Assembly (NCBI GenBank): GCA_029939595.1
Contig: JAOZSQ010000003.1
Location: forward strand, 53,516-117,515
Direction: 5' to 3'
DNA length: 64,000 nt
From: EX4572-165 sp002254885
GTDB lineage: Archaea > Thermoplasmatota > E2 > DHVEG-1
The position numbers and the translations under genes were made by a program. The notes under the pieces are model-generated. The model searched no databases. It saw only the letters and a list, made by a program, of their open reading frames with translations, and was not told the DNA's origin. Each line of letters starts with the position of its first letter. Position 1 is the first letter of the stretch. Below are positions 1 to 8,000 of this stretch, one piece after another.

Positions 1-883
1 CTCCAATTCCAAGTTGATCGATACTAACTCCTTGTGTTGCTGCTAGATATCCGACAACTGAAAAAACTGTAAAACCTGCAAAAAACGAAACCCCTGCATC
101 TGCAAACGCGGTGATGCATGCATTATTGTTAATATCTGAGTTTTTATTTAGGTAACTTGCATAGGTTATCATTATTCCTTGTGCTAGACCCAATGAAAAG
201 AAGACTTGTGCATATGCTGAAAGCCAAACGTTTACATTAAGAATTTTTGAAAAATCTGGTGTGAGGTAATAGCTAATACCATCCATTGCTCCTGGGAGGG
301 TGAGCCCTCGGATGGTTAGAATCAACATAAGAATTATTGGAAGGGGCACGGTTAGAAGTACGACTTTTCCAATTCGATGAACTCCCTTGTATAAAATGAT
401 AAATACAGAAGTCCAGATTGCGATAAGTCCAAGGACAACCGGGATACTAATTGATCCAAAAATCGTTGGATTTTCAGTTATTTTAAGAAACGAGTTAAGA
501 AAAAAACTTTCAGCATTACTCCCCCATCTAAGATCAATTGCATAGATCATATAGCTGAAACACCAGGACATGACAACGACGTAGTATGTGGCTATGATAA
601 ATGGGATAAGTGTTGTCCACCAGCCTATCCATTCAAATTTAGGATTGATTTTTTTCATTGCTTTTGGTGCAGAATGTTGAGACCAATGACCAATGGTAAA
701 TTCAAGGATCATCAAAGGGATTCCTGCTGTAAAAAGTGCAACAAAGAATGGAATGAGAAAAGCTCCACCGCCGTTTTCATAGCATATATATGGGAAACGC
801 CATACATTCCCTAAGCCAATTGCAGACCCTATTGCGGCCATGATAAACATGGTTCGTGATTGCCAGTGATTTTTTTTTGAAAT
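1..883 (-). CDS. Sodium-dependent transporter, NSS/SNF (LeuT-like) family, 5' part only
   Basis: The reverse strand reads an integral membrane protein that runs off the window edge. TM1 carries GSAIGLGNVWRFPY, the hallmark of neurotransmitter:sodium symporters, and the later block AYAQVFFSLGLAQGIMITYA matches TM6. Both are the unwound helices that hold Na+ and substrate in LeuT. It should import an amino acid with Na+. No ATG, GTG or TTG exists between the in-frame TGA near 895 and the middle of the conserved N-terminus. An ATT codon at 883-881 lies five bases after GAGGGG and gives MSKKNHWQSR, the normal start of the family. ATG at 853 would clip that conserved start. The family call is firm; the start is inferred. 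Confidence 0.88.
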   Translation of the reverse strand, partial: MSKKNHWQSRTMFIMAAIGSAIGLGNVWRFPYICYENGGGAFLIPFFVALFTAGIPLMILEFTIGHWSQHSAPKAMKKINPKFEWIGWWTTLIPFIIATYYVVVMSWCFSYMIYAIDLRWGSNAESFFLNSFLKITENPTIFGSISIPVVLGLIAIWTSVFIILYKGVHRIGKVVLLTVPLPIILMLILTIRGLTLPGAMDGISYYLTPDFSKILNVNVWLSAYAQVFFSLGLAQGIMITYASYLNKNSDINNNACITAFADAGVSFFAGFTVFSVVGYLAATQGVSIDQLGIG

Positions 884-1115
884 TACGACCCCTCAATCAT
901 TTGTAGATATTTATTATTCAAATCAAGAAACATTATTATAAAATATTTCTATTTAAAAGATTGGCCTATTATTCATTTTTTAAAAGTTTTTATCAATCAA
1001 CATCTTATTCTAGATGTGTTTCAAGGAAAGAAAAAAAAACAGAGAGTTAATCAAAGTCCTCTATATTATTAATAAGAATAAACAAAAAGAGAATAAAAGT
1101 AAAGGAATCAAAACC

Positions 1116-1126
1116 TAAATATTTAT
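1116..1126 (+). promoter_or_regulatory. TATA box of the tRNA-Leu gene
   Basis: An AT-rich TAAATATTTA element lies about 47 bases before the mature tRNA 5' end, so a start near 1148 would give a short 5' leader. The rest of 884-1172 is AT-rich and holds no coding region that I can see. It also contains the promoter of the leftward transporter. Confidence 0.4.
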
Positions 1127-1172
1127 TACAACCCTCTTGATGTAAGGGTAGGTTCGAAAAAAATAAAATAAT

Positions 1173-1257
1173 GCAGGGGTAGCCAAGCCAGGTCAACGGC
1201 GACAGACTCAAGATCTGTTCCTGCAGAGGTCCGAGGGTTCGAATCCCTTCCCCTGCA
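1173..1257 (+). tRNA. tRNA-Leu (anticodon CAA)
   Basis: Acceptor arms GCAGGGG and CCCCTGC pair perfectly, with discriminator A at 1257. The anticodon stem is ACAGA/TCTGT around loop CTCAAGA, giving anticodon CAA. A long variable arm follows, as expected for leucine, then a T-arm with loop TTCGAAT. There is no encoded CCA and no sign of an intron. It reads UUG codons. Confidence 0.95.
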
Positions 1258-1439
1258 TATTTTTACTATTAAATTCGTGTTCCCCTCCAGACGGGAGCAT
1301 TTTTTCTTAATGTATCATTATTACTTGGTGATTATAATGCAATACTCTCTAATGATACAACCATCTTTATCCATAAACTCTGAGGGGGTGATAATGTTAT
1401 CACCAAGAAACGCTACTCGTAATGGTTCAATTTCATTAT

Positions 1440-1850
1440 TTATCTATAATAATGTCCAAGTTTACTATCAATTTCAATAGCGATTTTAATCATTTGAGTA
1501 AAAATTCTATCAACATCTATTTTAATTTCTTCAATACTTTTTTGTAAACTTTGTGATCTTAATCTATATTGATTGTTTTCTTTTATAATCAAACCAGATT
1601 TAATAAAACTATTAAGATGATGCATTATTGCACCGCGCGAAAGCCCTAAATTTTCTGCCATGAAATCGCTACTTAAACCATCATTATCGCCACATCCTTC
1701 TCTAACAAGCAATCTAAATAGTCTACCTGCTGAATCCTGCTTATCCCTTAATGTGAAATATCCAAATGATTTGCATATGTAATCAATGTCATCTTCTAAA
1801 TTACCTGGTGGGGGAGATCTAACCTTTTTAACTTGCACTGTTCTTGCCAT
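1440..1850 (-). CDS. Winged-helix transcriptional regulator, probable heat-shock repressor
   Basis: A 136-residue protein. Residues about 30-100 form a winged helix: helices around FRLLVREG, then FMAENLGLSRGAIMHHLNSF as the helix-turn-helix, then a wing at IIKENNQYRLR. A C-terminal helix (about 100-136) could dimerise. It is divergent from hsp20, and the intergenic region holds an inverted repeat over the hsp20 TATA box. Archaeal heat-shock repressors of this general kind (Phr of Pyrococcus, HSR1 of Archaeoglobus) sit next to or control hsp20 genes, so repression of hsp20 is a reasonable inference. The exact family, ArsR-like or other, is not certain. Confidence 0.75.
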   Translation of the reverse strand: MARTVQVKKVRSPPPGNLEDDIDYICKSFGYFTLRDKQDSAGRLFRLLVREGCGDNDGLSSDFMAENLGLSRGAIMHHLNSFIKSGLIIKENNQYRLRSQSLQKSIEEIKIDVDRIFTQMIKIAIEIDSKLGHYYR

Positions 1851-1927
1851 TGATTATTAGAAATATGTTTACCTTATTTAATATTTATCATCTTAATTAT
1901 TTATTATTGGATTACAATAAACCAAAA

Positions 1928-1959
1928 CATAATGTTTTTATATATGTAGTTACATTATG
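1928..1959. promoter_or_regulatory. Inverted repeat around the hsp20 TATA box (candidate heat-shock operator)
   Basis: CATAATGT (1928-1935) and ACATTATG (1952-1959) are perfect 8-bp arms. They flank a TATA-like TTTTATATAT at 1936-1945. A repressor bound here would block TBP. The divergent winged-helix gene at 1440-1850 is the obvious candidate regulator. Confidence 0.5.
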
Positions 1960-2015
1960 ATTTAGATTGCTTAAAGCAATTATATTTGGATATAAAAATT
2001 GAGGTGGAAAAAAAC

Positions 2016-2534
2016 ATGGCAATAATAAAAGATAAGAAAAATAAAATGACAATAATTCCAACAGATAAAGGAGAAATAGTCGCCAGGAGACCTTATGATA
2101 TTTGGAGAGATATGGATAATCTCTTTGATACTTTTAGAACTGATTTTGATGATATTTTATGGCCATTTACTAGAACAAGTGGATTAACAAATTATTCACA
2201 AAGAAGGATGCCACCAATGGATGTTGCAGATATAGGCGACCATTATGAAATGAAATTGGAAATGCCTGGAATACCTAAAGACAATGTTGACATCCAAGTT
2301 ACCGCAAACACAGTTGAAATCAAAGCAGATTGTAAGGATGATAAAGAAGAAAAAGGGAAGAATTGGCTCCGTCGTGAATGCAGTGGTATGAGTTTCTATC
2401 GAGCACTTGAACTCCCTGAAGAGTTGAAAACTGATGATGTAGATGCAGAATTTAAAGACGGGGTCCTGTGGTTATCTCTTCCAAAGATGGATCCAAAACA
2501 AGAGATTAAGCCTAAAAAAGTAAAGATCAAATAG
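2016..2534 (+). CDS. hsp20: Small heat shock protein, Hsp20/alpha-crystallin family
   Basis: ATP-independent holdase chaperone of 172 residues. The alpha-crystallin domain spans about residues 65-155, with the typical PPMDVADIGDHYEMKLEMPG start, the GIPKDNVDIQV segment and the final FKDGVLWLSLPK. The N-terminal arm contains RRPYDIWRDMDNLFD, the usual archaeal Hsp20 opening. An in-frame TTG at 1986 exists, but a clear GAGGTGG at 2001-2007 lies nine bases before ATG 2016, so I start there. It is divergent from the HTH gene and probably controlled by it. Confidence 0.93.
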   Translation: MAIIKDKKNKMTIIPTDKGEIVARRPYDIWRDMDNLFDTFRTDFDDILWPFTRTSGLTNYSQRRMPPMDVADIGDHYEMKLEMPGIPKDNVDIQVTANTVEIKADCKDDKEEKGKNWLRRECSGMSFYRALELPEELKTDDVDAEFKDGVLWLSLPKMDPKQEIKPKKVKIK

Positions 2535-2592
2535 ATCATCTTTTACTCATCTCTATCTTTTTTCTTTTATAAATCTTTATGAGGTGAAACAG

Positions 2593-2700
2593 TTGGAATA
2601 TATATATGATATGATCTTACGCTTTTGTTTCCTCCTTGGAAGTATTGCTATATTAACTTGGCTCTTTAGAAGGGGAAAGAAGACGAATTCAATTAACTAA
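2593..2700 (+). CDS. Small single-pass membrane protein, hypothetical
   Basis: A 35-residue frame starts at TTG 2593, six bases after a strong GAGGTG at 2581-2586, and stops at TAA 2700. It encodes a short polar head, one hydrophobic helix (FCFLLGSIAILTWLF) and a basic tail (RRGKK), the shape of a small membrane peptide with a cytoplasmic C-terminus. It lies between hsp20 and the CBS gene on the same strand. I recognise no family. The ribosome binding site and the topology are the only support. Confidence 0.4.
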   Translation: MEYIYDMILRFCFLLGSIAILTWLFRRGKKTNSIN

Positions 2701-2765
2701 TGAGTGAAGCATTCATAGATATTACTTAAATTAATCTCAATATCTTTTCGGAGATGAATATTCAC

Positions 2766-3956
2766 ATGACGAATAAAAATCGAGGGTTATTTGAACAAGA
2801 AAAAGCGGATGATTTTATGACCCAGAGATTTAAATGGGTTCATCAAAATGATTTATTAAATGAAACTCTTAAATTATTTCAAGGATCAATTGATGTTCTT
2901 TTGGTTATAAACGATAATAATGATTATATAGGAATTTTAACGGAAAGAATGATCCTTCGATCAGGTGTATCTTATAAAGACACAAAAGTAGGTGAATTAG
3001 TCTCTTTTGCCCCTAGAATTAATGCAGATACTTCTATTCAAGAAGCAGCACGGTTAATGCTTGAATATGATGTGATGAATCTCCCTGTTTTTGATGATGC
3101 AGATCTTGTTGGTGTTGTTGATAGTGAAAAATTATTGTCCACTGTTGCTAAAAAGAAATTTGGCAAGAAAAAAATACTACATATCATGTCTGAAGATACT
3201 ATTATTGCAGGCCCTAAAGATAAAATTTCTTGGATTCTTAGAGTTTTTCGGGATTCTCATATTTCCAGAGTACCTGTAGTTGATGATGGTTTTATTGTTG
3301 GTATTGTTACGCTTCATGATATTTTATACAAATTAATATTTCCTCAGAACATAGATACTTTTGCAGTTTTTTTAAATGAGAATGAATCCATGTTAGATAC
3401 CTATGTGGAACACATTATGTCTTATCCTGTTTTTACCTCAAATGTTCATTCTGGAATTAAAGAAGTTATTGACCAGATGGTTGATTATCAGGTAAGTGGG
3501 ATTATCGTTGTTGATGATCAAAACCAGTTAATGGGAATGGTTACAAAACGGGATATTTTGGAACAGTTATATGATGAAAAAAGTGGTTTTACTTATCCAC
3601 ATATTCAAATCAATACAAAAATTAAAGATATAAACAGAAAAGAATTATTTGATTATATCTATGATTTTATTAAGAAATACGAAAAAAAACTTGGAATTGT
3701 CAGCGCTAATATTTATATGAATGAACATAAGAAAAAATTGGATGGAAAACATTTAACCTATACTCGATGTCGGATAAGAAGTGATTATGGACGTTTCGCG
3801 GTCTCATCTGAGGGTTGGGGACATTATGATTCTGTTAGAAATGCGATGTTTAATCTTGAAAAACAAATAAATAAAAAATTATCTCTGGAAATGAGATTGA
3901 AACAGAAATTGAAGAATCAATTTATGGATTATGTTGAGTTAGAGAGTCTAAGCTAA
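2766..3956 (+). CDS. Four-CBS-domain protein with a C-terminal HPF/RaiA-like domain
   Basis: Residues about 15-275 hold four consecutive CBS motifs, recognisable by repeated phrases such as VLLVINDNNDYIGILTERM, NLPVFDDADLVGVVDSE, RVPVVDDGFIVGIVTLHD and GIIVVDDQNQLMGMVTKRD. CBS pairs bind adenine nucleotides. The last 110 residues (IQINTKIKDINR to MFNLEKQINKK) have the pattern of ribosome-hibernation HPF/RaiA-type domains. An energy-sensing ribosome-silencing factor is plausible but inferred. GGAGATGA at 2750-2757 is well spaced for ATG 2766. An upstream ATG at 2754 would overlap that site and adds four residues. It sits beside hsp20 in a stress-related group. Confidence 0.75.
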   Translation: MTNKNRGLFEQEKADDFMTQRFKWVHQNDLLNETLKLFQGSIDVLLVINDNNDYIGILTERMILRSGVSYKDTKVGELVSFAPRINADTSIQEAARLMLEYDVMNLPVFDDADLVGVVDSEKLLSTVAKKKFGKKKILHIMSEDTIIAGPKDKISWILRVFRDSHISRVPVVDDGFIVGIVTLHDILYKLIFPQNIDTFAVFLNENESMLDTYVEHIMSYPVFTSNVHSGIKEVIDQMVDYQVSGIIVVDDQNQLMGMVTKRDILEQLYDEKSGFTYPHIQINTKIKDINRKELFDYIYDFIKKYEKKLGIVSANIYMNEHKKKLDGKHLTYTRCRIRSDYGRFAVSSEGWGHYDSVRNAMFNLEKQINKKLSLEMRLKQKLKNQFMDYVELESLS

Positions 3957-3970
3957 AAAAGGATGTTTTT

Positions 3971-4093
3971 ATGAATGGGGATTGCGCTTTTGGTAATCAA
4001 TACGATGATGGTGCATTATGGTTCACACGTGATGGCGGTATGAGTTCGTATTTAGGACGTATGGTAATAACTAAAAATAATCAACTTTTATAG
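3971..4093 (+). CDS. Doubtful 40-residue ORF
   Basis: ATG 3971 to TAG 4093 reads a 40-residue peptide containing GNQYDDGALWFTRDGG, preceded by GGATG at 3961. I recognise no family. It could equally be debris of a decayed gene, because it lies in the 320-base gap between the CBS gene and the permease that also holds a tRNA fragment. Confidence 0.2.
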   Translation: MNGDCAFGNQYDDGALWFTRDGGMSSYLGRMVITKNNQLL

Positions 4094-4207
4094 CATTATT
4101 TCCTTCCGATAATGATATTGAAAACTACATTTGAGTACTTCACCCTTGGTCCAAACTCTTTACGGTAGATCTGCACTCATATAAACTCATTATTTTACTA
4201 GTAAACT

Positions 4208-4236
4208 GGTGTTCAAATCCCTCTCCTGCATATTTA
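4208..4236 (+). repeat. Degenerate copy of a tRNA 3' end
   Basis: GTTCAAATCCCTCTCCTGCA followed by TATTT closely matches the T-loop, 3' acceptor strand and downstream bases of tRNA-Leu at 1237-1262: same TTC-AATCCC core and an identical 11-base CCTGCATATTT, with one substitution and one indel. No 5' acceptor half occurs upstream, so it is a fragment. Such 3'-end copies are left by integration at tRNA genes or by decay of a tRNA. Confidence 0.55.
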
Positions 4237-4277
4237 TCAAACATGATTGAATTGGTATTTACAATCAGTAAAAAATA

Positions 4278-4985
4278 TTATTTACCACGCACTTCTTTTA
4301 TCAAATTTACTAGTTTGTCTCCGCCAGGTTTACATGCATCTATTTTTACATCCTTTGTGGCCAACATCTTTGCATACCCAGCACAACTTTTATAGCCACA
4401 TGCTCCACAGTTATAACCAGGTAGAAGTTCTAGGAGTTTTGATTCTATTGCCGAATCCTTTTTTTCAACTATTGCTAAAACCTCTTTTCTGTCAACAAAC
4501 CTATCTGTTATTACTCCTATTAACAGTATTCCTGGTAGTGTGAGAACATAACGTGCACCCATAAATGAAATACCTAGAAATTTACTTTCAACTATAAGCA
4601 TTGGGATTTTTATTACTGCCCAAGCACTTAACATTACAACGACATTAGAAAGACTAGCACCCTTTTTCAGCAATGAGTGAGTTATTGGAAATGCTGCATA
4701 TATTGGTCCTGCTGATACAGAGCCGACAAGAACAGACACCATTTTTCCTTTTATCCCTGCTCCTGAGCCAAAGAATTTGAGTATAGTGTCCCTGGAGACC
4801 CACACATCAATGAGCCCAGTTATGATGAATATTGCAGGAAGTATCTCTATCATTTCTTTTAGATACATCCAGAAACCTCCAAGAGCAATAGTGAATTTGC
4901 TCTGATCATAGAAGAAAACTATAACATATGCGACTAGGGCAACAATCACGATCTTTCTTTTTTTCAAAACGTCTATTGCACTCAA
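4278..4985 (-). CDS. ArsP/DUF318-like permease, C-terminal half, with a 4Fe-4S tail
   Basis: A 235-residue protein with about five membrane segments and the loop GPIYAAFPITHSLLKKGASL, characteristic of the PF03773 permease family (ArsP/YraQ). Residues about 185-225 add a cysteine module, LLPGYNCGACGYKSCAGYA followed by IDAC, matching the small FeS domain (CX2CX4C...C). The start is a TTG that shares TTGA with the stop of the upstream half-permease, and GGGGGCG lies upstream. The two genes probably make one split transporter. The substrate (organoarsenical, metal or other) cannot be read from the sequence. Confidence 0.8.
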   Translation of the reverse strand: MSAIDVLKKRKIVIVALVAYVIVFFYDQSKFTIALGGFWMYLKEMIEILPAIFIITGLIDVWVSRDTILKFFGSGAGIKGKMVSVLVGSVSAGPIYAAFPITHSLLKKGASLSNVVVMLSAWAVIKIPMLIVESKFLGISFMGARYVLTLPGILLIGVITDRFVDRKEVLAIVEKKDSAIESKLLELLPGYNCGACGYKSCAGYAKMLATKDVKIDACKPGGDKLVNLIKEVRGK

Positions 4986-5464
4986 AGAATCGCCCCCATA
5001 CCAATTGCTATTGCTATTGCTACAAGAAAACTAACAACATTTCTAACAAAGGTGAAACGTTTTCCAAAATATTCAATTTCTATTGGTGCAGTTATAAATC
5101 CAACCATGGTTAATGTTGCAATAAACGCAGCAACAGCCATTAGATTAGCACCCATTGAAACAAGAGATGCTGACAGCGGAAACGCTACAAATGCAGGGAT
5201 TATTGCAATTGTACCAATCATTGCTCCATTAAATGTGCTGATAAGGGGATTTGATCCACCAAGCAGGTCCTTAATTGTTTCAGGTGGAACGAATGCCAGA
5301 AATAATCCGATTAAGGCTAATATTCCTACTATTTCCCCTGCCATTTCAAAAAAACGACCTTTAGCTAATTTTAATCCTAGTATTGTTTTATCTTTGTCCT
5401 TTTTGAATGACATTAATAGGGCTGCAATTGTTATAACAATTAATACTAATGTGCTGGTTTCCAT
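4982..5464 (-). CDS. ArsP/DUF318-like permease, N-terminal half
   Basis: A 160-residue membrane protein with four predicted helices. The PAFVAFPLSASLVSMGAN loop is the counterpart of the PIYAAFPITHSLLKKGAS loop in the partner gene, as expected for the internally duplicated PF03773 fold. It is the first gene of a two-gene operon with a 4-base overlap. GAGTGA lies seven bases before the ATG at 5464. In most organisms both halves are one polypeptide of about 300 residues. Here each half is separate and only the second carries the Fe-S tail. Confidence 0.8.
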   Translation of the reverse strand: METSTLVLIVITIAALLMSFKKDKDKTILGLKLAKGRFFEMAGEIVGILALIGLFLAFVPPETIKDLLGGSNPLISTFNGAMIGTIAIIPAFVAFPLSASLVSMGANLMAVAAFIATLTMVGFITAPIEIEYFGKRFTFVRNVVSFLVAIAIAIGMGAIL

Positions 5465-5640
5465 ATAAATTCACTCAAATTATGGTATAAGAATATAATT
5501 AAAAATCCCTCATGAAGCTTGATTATATATTTTTACTTATTAAACATTTATAGAAAATGTAATTTAAGATAAATTAGACTAAAAACTATTTATTTTTATA
5601 GCCCTATCTGTTATGGTATATTTGGTTGAGAAAATTTATT

Positions 5641-5650
5641 TTATAATTTA
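5641..5650 (+). promoter_or_regulatory. TATA box for a leaderless helicase transcript
   Basis: TTATAATTTA is centred about 29 bases before ATG 5675, and no ribosome binding site lies between them. This is the arrangement of an archaeal leaderless mRNA. Confidence 0.45.
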
Positions 5651-5674
5651 TTCCAAATTGTTTGTTGATATAAT

Positions 5675-7939
5675 ATGAGTAACTCTAAAACTGATAATAA
5701 AATACTTGGGCATGCAAGATTTGAGGATGGAAAACTTATTTTACCATCAAAAGAAGATGATGAAGCAATAAAAAGAATCAAGGATGCAGAAGGAAATGAC
5801 TTGGATTATTTATTTGTCCTTAAAGGATTAAGGGAAATACCTTTTGGAGTTGGAAAGAAATTATTAATGGATTTCTTAATGGGAAATAAAGAAAACAAGT
5901 CCATTGTTAATAACAGGCTTCATTATCTGAGAAATTTTGGAAGTATGGCCTATACAAAAGACGAATTGATGGCTTTGATAAATAACCTCATTCAAAACGA
6001 TATGATTAAATTTAAAGAAATAAATGCAAATAGACATTGGAAGGTAATGGAGCTAAGTTCAAAAGGAAAGAAAGAACTAGAGGCCCCTTCCCTTTATAAA
6101 CGAAAATTGGCATTTAACTTCAAAGATGCTAAAACAGAAATCACAACAGAAGAAAAAAATTTATTTAAGAAATTTGATGATTTTCTTTCTATATACAATG
6201 ATGAGCAAAAGAAAGCAATAATCAGCTCAAATAAACATATTTTATGTATTGCAGGAGCAGGTTCCGGAAAGACTACAGTTCTAACTAAAAGAATCGAGTT
6301 TTTAATAAAACATCGTTTGGTAGATTCAAAAAAAATACTTGCTATAACGTTTACTCGAAAGGCTAGAACTGAGATGAAAAACAAACTCTCAAATGCAGGT
6401 CTTAAAGACGCTGTTATGGTTGAAACATTTAACTCGTTTTGTGAAAAACTCCTAAGGCAATTTACATTTTTGATATATGATAAACCAGTGAGGGTCGTTA
6501 GTTTTAGAGATAAAATTATAATGGTTAAAAAAGCTCTTTCAAAAATAAATATGAATATGGAACAAGCTATCAATATTTATTTTACTGAATCTCAGAAAAG
6601 CGGAAAAACCGAAGAACAACTAGTTAATATTTTTAGAAATGACTGTTTTTTCATTAGGGATTATTTTAAATTCAAACATAAAGCAATTGAAGAAGCATCC
6701 TTTGAATATGGTGGAGAGGGTAATAAAAAAAGTGTACAACTTGTAATTTCAGTTTGCCGATACATTGATGCATATATGAAACGATATGGTTTACGAGATT
6801 TCGCAGATCAACTTATTGATACTCTTTCCCTTTTTGAAAAATATCCCGAAGTTATTCCAAGATTTGACCATGTTCTTATTGATGAATATCAAGATGTAAA
6901 TTCAACACAAATCCATCTTATTGATCTTCTCAACTCAAAAAGTTTGTTCTGTGTTGGAGATCCAAGACAATCGATTTATGGATGGAGAGGATCAGACATC
7001 CGCTATATATTAAATTTTGAGGATAAGTACCCTGAATGCGATATAATCATGCTTTCAAAAAATTACAGATCCTCAGAAAGCATCGTTGAGCTAATAAATA
7101 CATCAATAAAACATATGGGACTTTCAGATCTAGAATCAGTCTTGCAAGAAAAAAAAGATATTCATCTAAAAAAATGTTCATCAGAGGAAGATGAATTCAA
7201 GTATGTTATTCAAAAAATAATATATTCAGATATTCCTAGAAATGAAATCTTCGTACTAGCTCGAACAAATAAGCAGTTAAATAAAATCTCACAAGCAATG
7301 AATGCAAAAAGGATAAAACACGTGGTTCGAAGTGATGAGGTACGAAGAATTGTACATGCACAAAAAAATAGTGTAACTCTTGCAACCATTCATGCAATAA
7401 AAGGTATGGAAGCAGAGATGGTTTTTGTAATTGGATGTAACAGTATTAATTTTCCATGTAAGGGAAGTGAGCATCCAGTAATTGCGATGGTGAAAATTGA
7501 GGAATATGATAAAGAAGAAGAGGAAAGAAGGATTTTTTATGTAGCTATGAGTCGAGCTAAAAAAAGTCTTTATTTAACACATTCAGGAAAAAATCCGACT
7601 TATTTTATATCTGGCAAAATGAAAAAAATATTTGAAAATAAAGAAGTTAAAACAAAGAAAAATTTGAAAATTGAGAGCAATTCAAATTTTATTAGTAATC
7701 AATTCTCTGATACAATAAATAAGCTTAAAGAATGGAGAAGTCAACTCAGTAAAGAATTAAACATTCCTGCTTTTGTAATTATGACTGACCGCTCTTTAAA
7801 TGATGTTGCAGAAAAAATGCCAAAGGACAGCGAGGAGCTGGAAAAAATCTATGGTTTTGGGCCATTTAAAAGCTCAAAATATGGGGAAGACATCTTAAAA
7901 ATTGTTAATTTAAAAGATGAAAATATAAAAAATTTGTAA
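5675..7939 (+). CDS. SF1 UvrD/Rep-type DNA helicase with N-terminal RQC-like and C-terminal HRDC domains
   Basis: A 754-residue helicase. The SF1A motifs are all present: Walker A IAGAGSGKTT near residue 192, AITFTRKARTEM, LIDEYQDVNSTQ (Walker B), GDPRQSIYGWRGSD, NYRSSE, TIHAIKGMEAEMVFV and FYVAMSRAKK. Residues about 675-750 (KLKEWRSQLSKELNIPAF... LEKIYGFGP) form an HRDC domain. Residues about 40-140 resemble the RQC winged helix of RecQ helicases (DYLFVLKGLREIPFGVG, YLRNFGSMAYTKDELMALI, SSKGKKEL). It should unwind DNA 3'-5' in repair or fork restart. Having both RecQ accessory domains on a UvrD motor, with RQC in front, is unusual. It stands alone in its own transcription unit. Confidence 0.9.
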   Translation: MSNSKTDNKILGHARFEDGKLILPSKEDDEAIKRIKDAEGNDLDYLFVLKGLREIPFGVGKKLLMDFLMGNKENKSIVNNRLHYLRNFGSMAYTKDELMALINNLIQNDMIKFKEINANRHWKVMELSSKGKKELEAPSLYKRKLAFNFKDAKTEITTEEKNLFKKFDDFLSIYNDEQKKAIISSNKHILCIAGAGSGKTTVLTKRIEFLIKHRLVDSKKILAITFTRKARTEMKNKLSNAGLKDAVMVETFNSFCEKLLRQFTFLIYDKPVRVVSFRDKIIMVKKALSKINMNMEQAINIYFTESQKSGKTEEQLVNIFRNDCFFIRDYFKFKHKAIEEASFEYGGEGNKKSVQLVISVCRYIDAYMKRYGLRDFADQLIDTLSLFEKYPEVIPRFDHVLIDEYQDVNSTQIHLIDLLNSKSLFCVGDPRQSIYGWRGSDIRYILNFEDKYPECDIIMLSKNYRSSESIVELINTSIKHMGLSDLESVLQEKKDIHLKKCSSEEDEFKYVIQKIIYSDIPRNEIFVLARTNKQLNKISQAMNAKRIKHVVRSDEVRRIVHAQKNSVTLATIHAIKGMEAEMVFVIGCNSINFPCKGSEHPVIAMVKIEEYDKEEEERRIFYVAMSRAKKSLYLTHSGKNPTYFISGKMKKIFENKEVKTKKNLKIESNSNFISNQFSDTINKLKEWRSQLSKELNIPAFVIMTDRSLNDVAEKMPKDSEELEKIYGFGPFKSSKYGEDILKIVNLKDENIKNL

Positions 7940-8000
7940 GTTATTTTACAGCATAAACTGGCCATAAAACAACAAGGTTAATTTTTGTCCATTGTCGAAA

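Noticed and set aside
1277..1480. Short rightward ORF after tRNA-Leu
   Set aside because: No ribosome binding site, no recognisable domain, low-complexity composition, and its end overlaps the HTH gene on the other strand.
4131..4230. Possible complete second tRNA
   Set aside because: Only the T-loop and 3' acceptor strand are present; the T-stem is mismatched and no matching 5' acceptor sequence is found upstream.
5052..5468. 138-codon ORF opposite the N-terminal permease half
   Set aside because: It is the complement of a well-supported membrane protein; its composition is what antisense of hydrophobic helices gives.
6094..6573. 159-codon ORF opposite the helicase
   Set aside because: It covers the Walker A region of the helicase in antisense and has no domain of its own.
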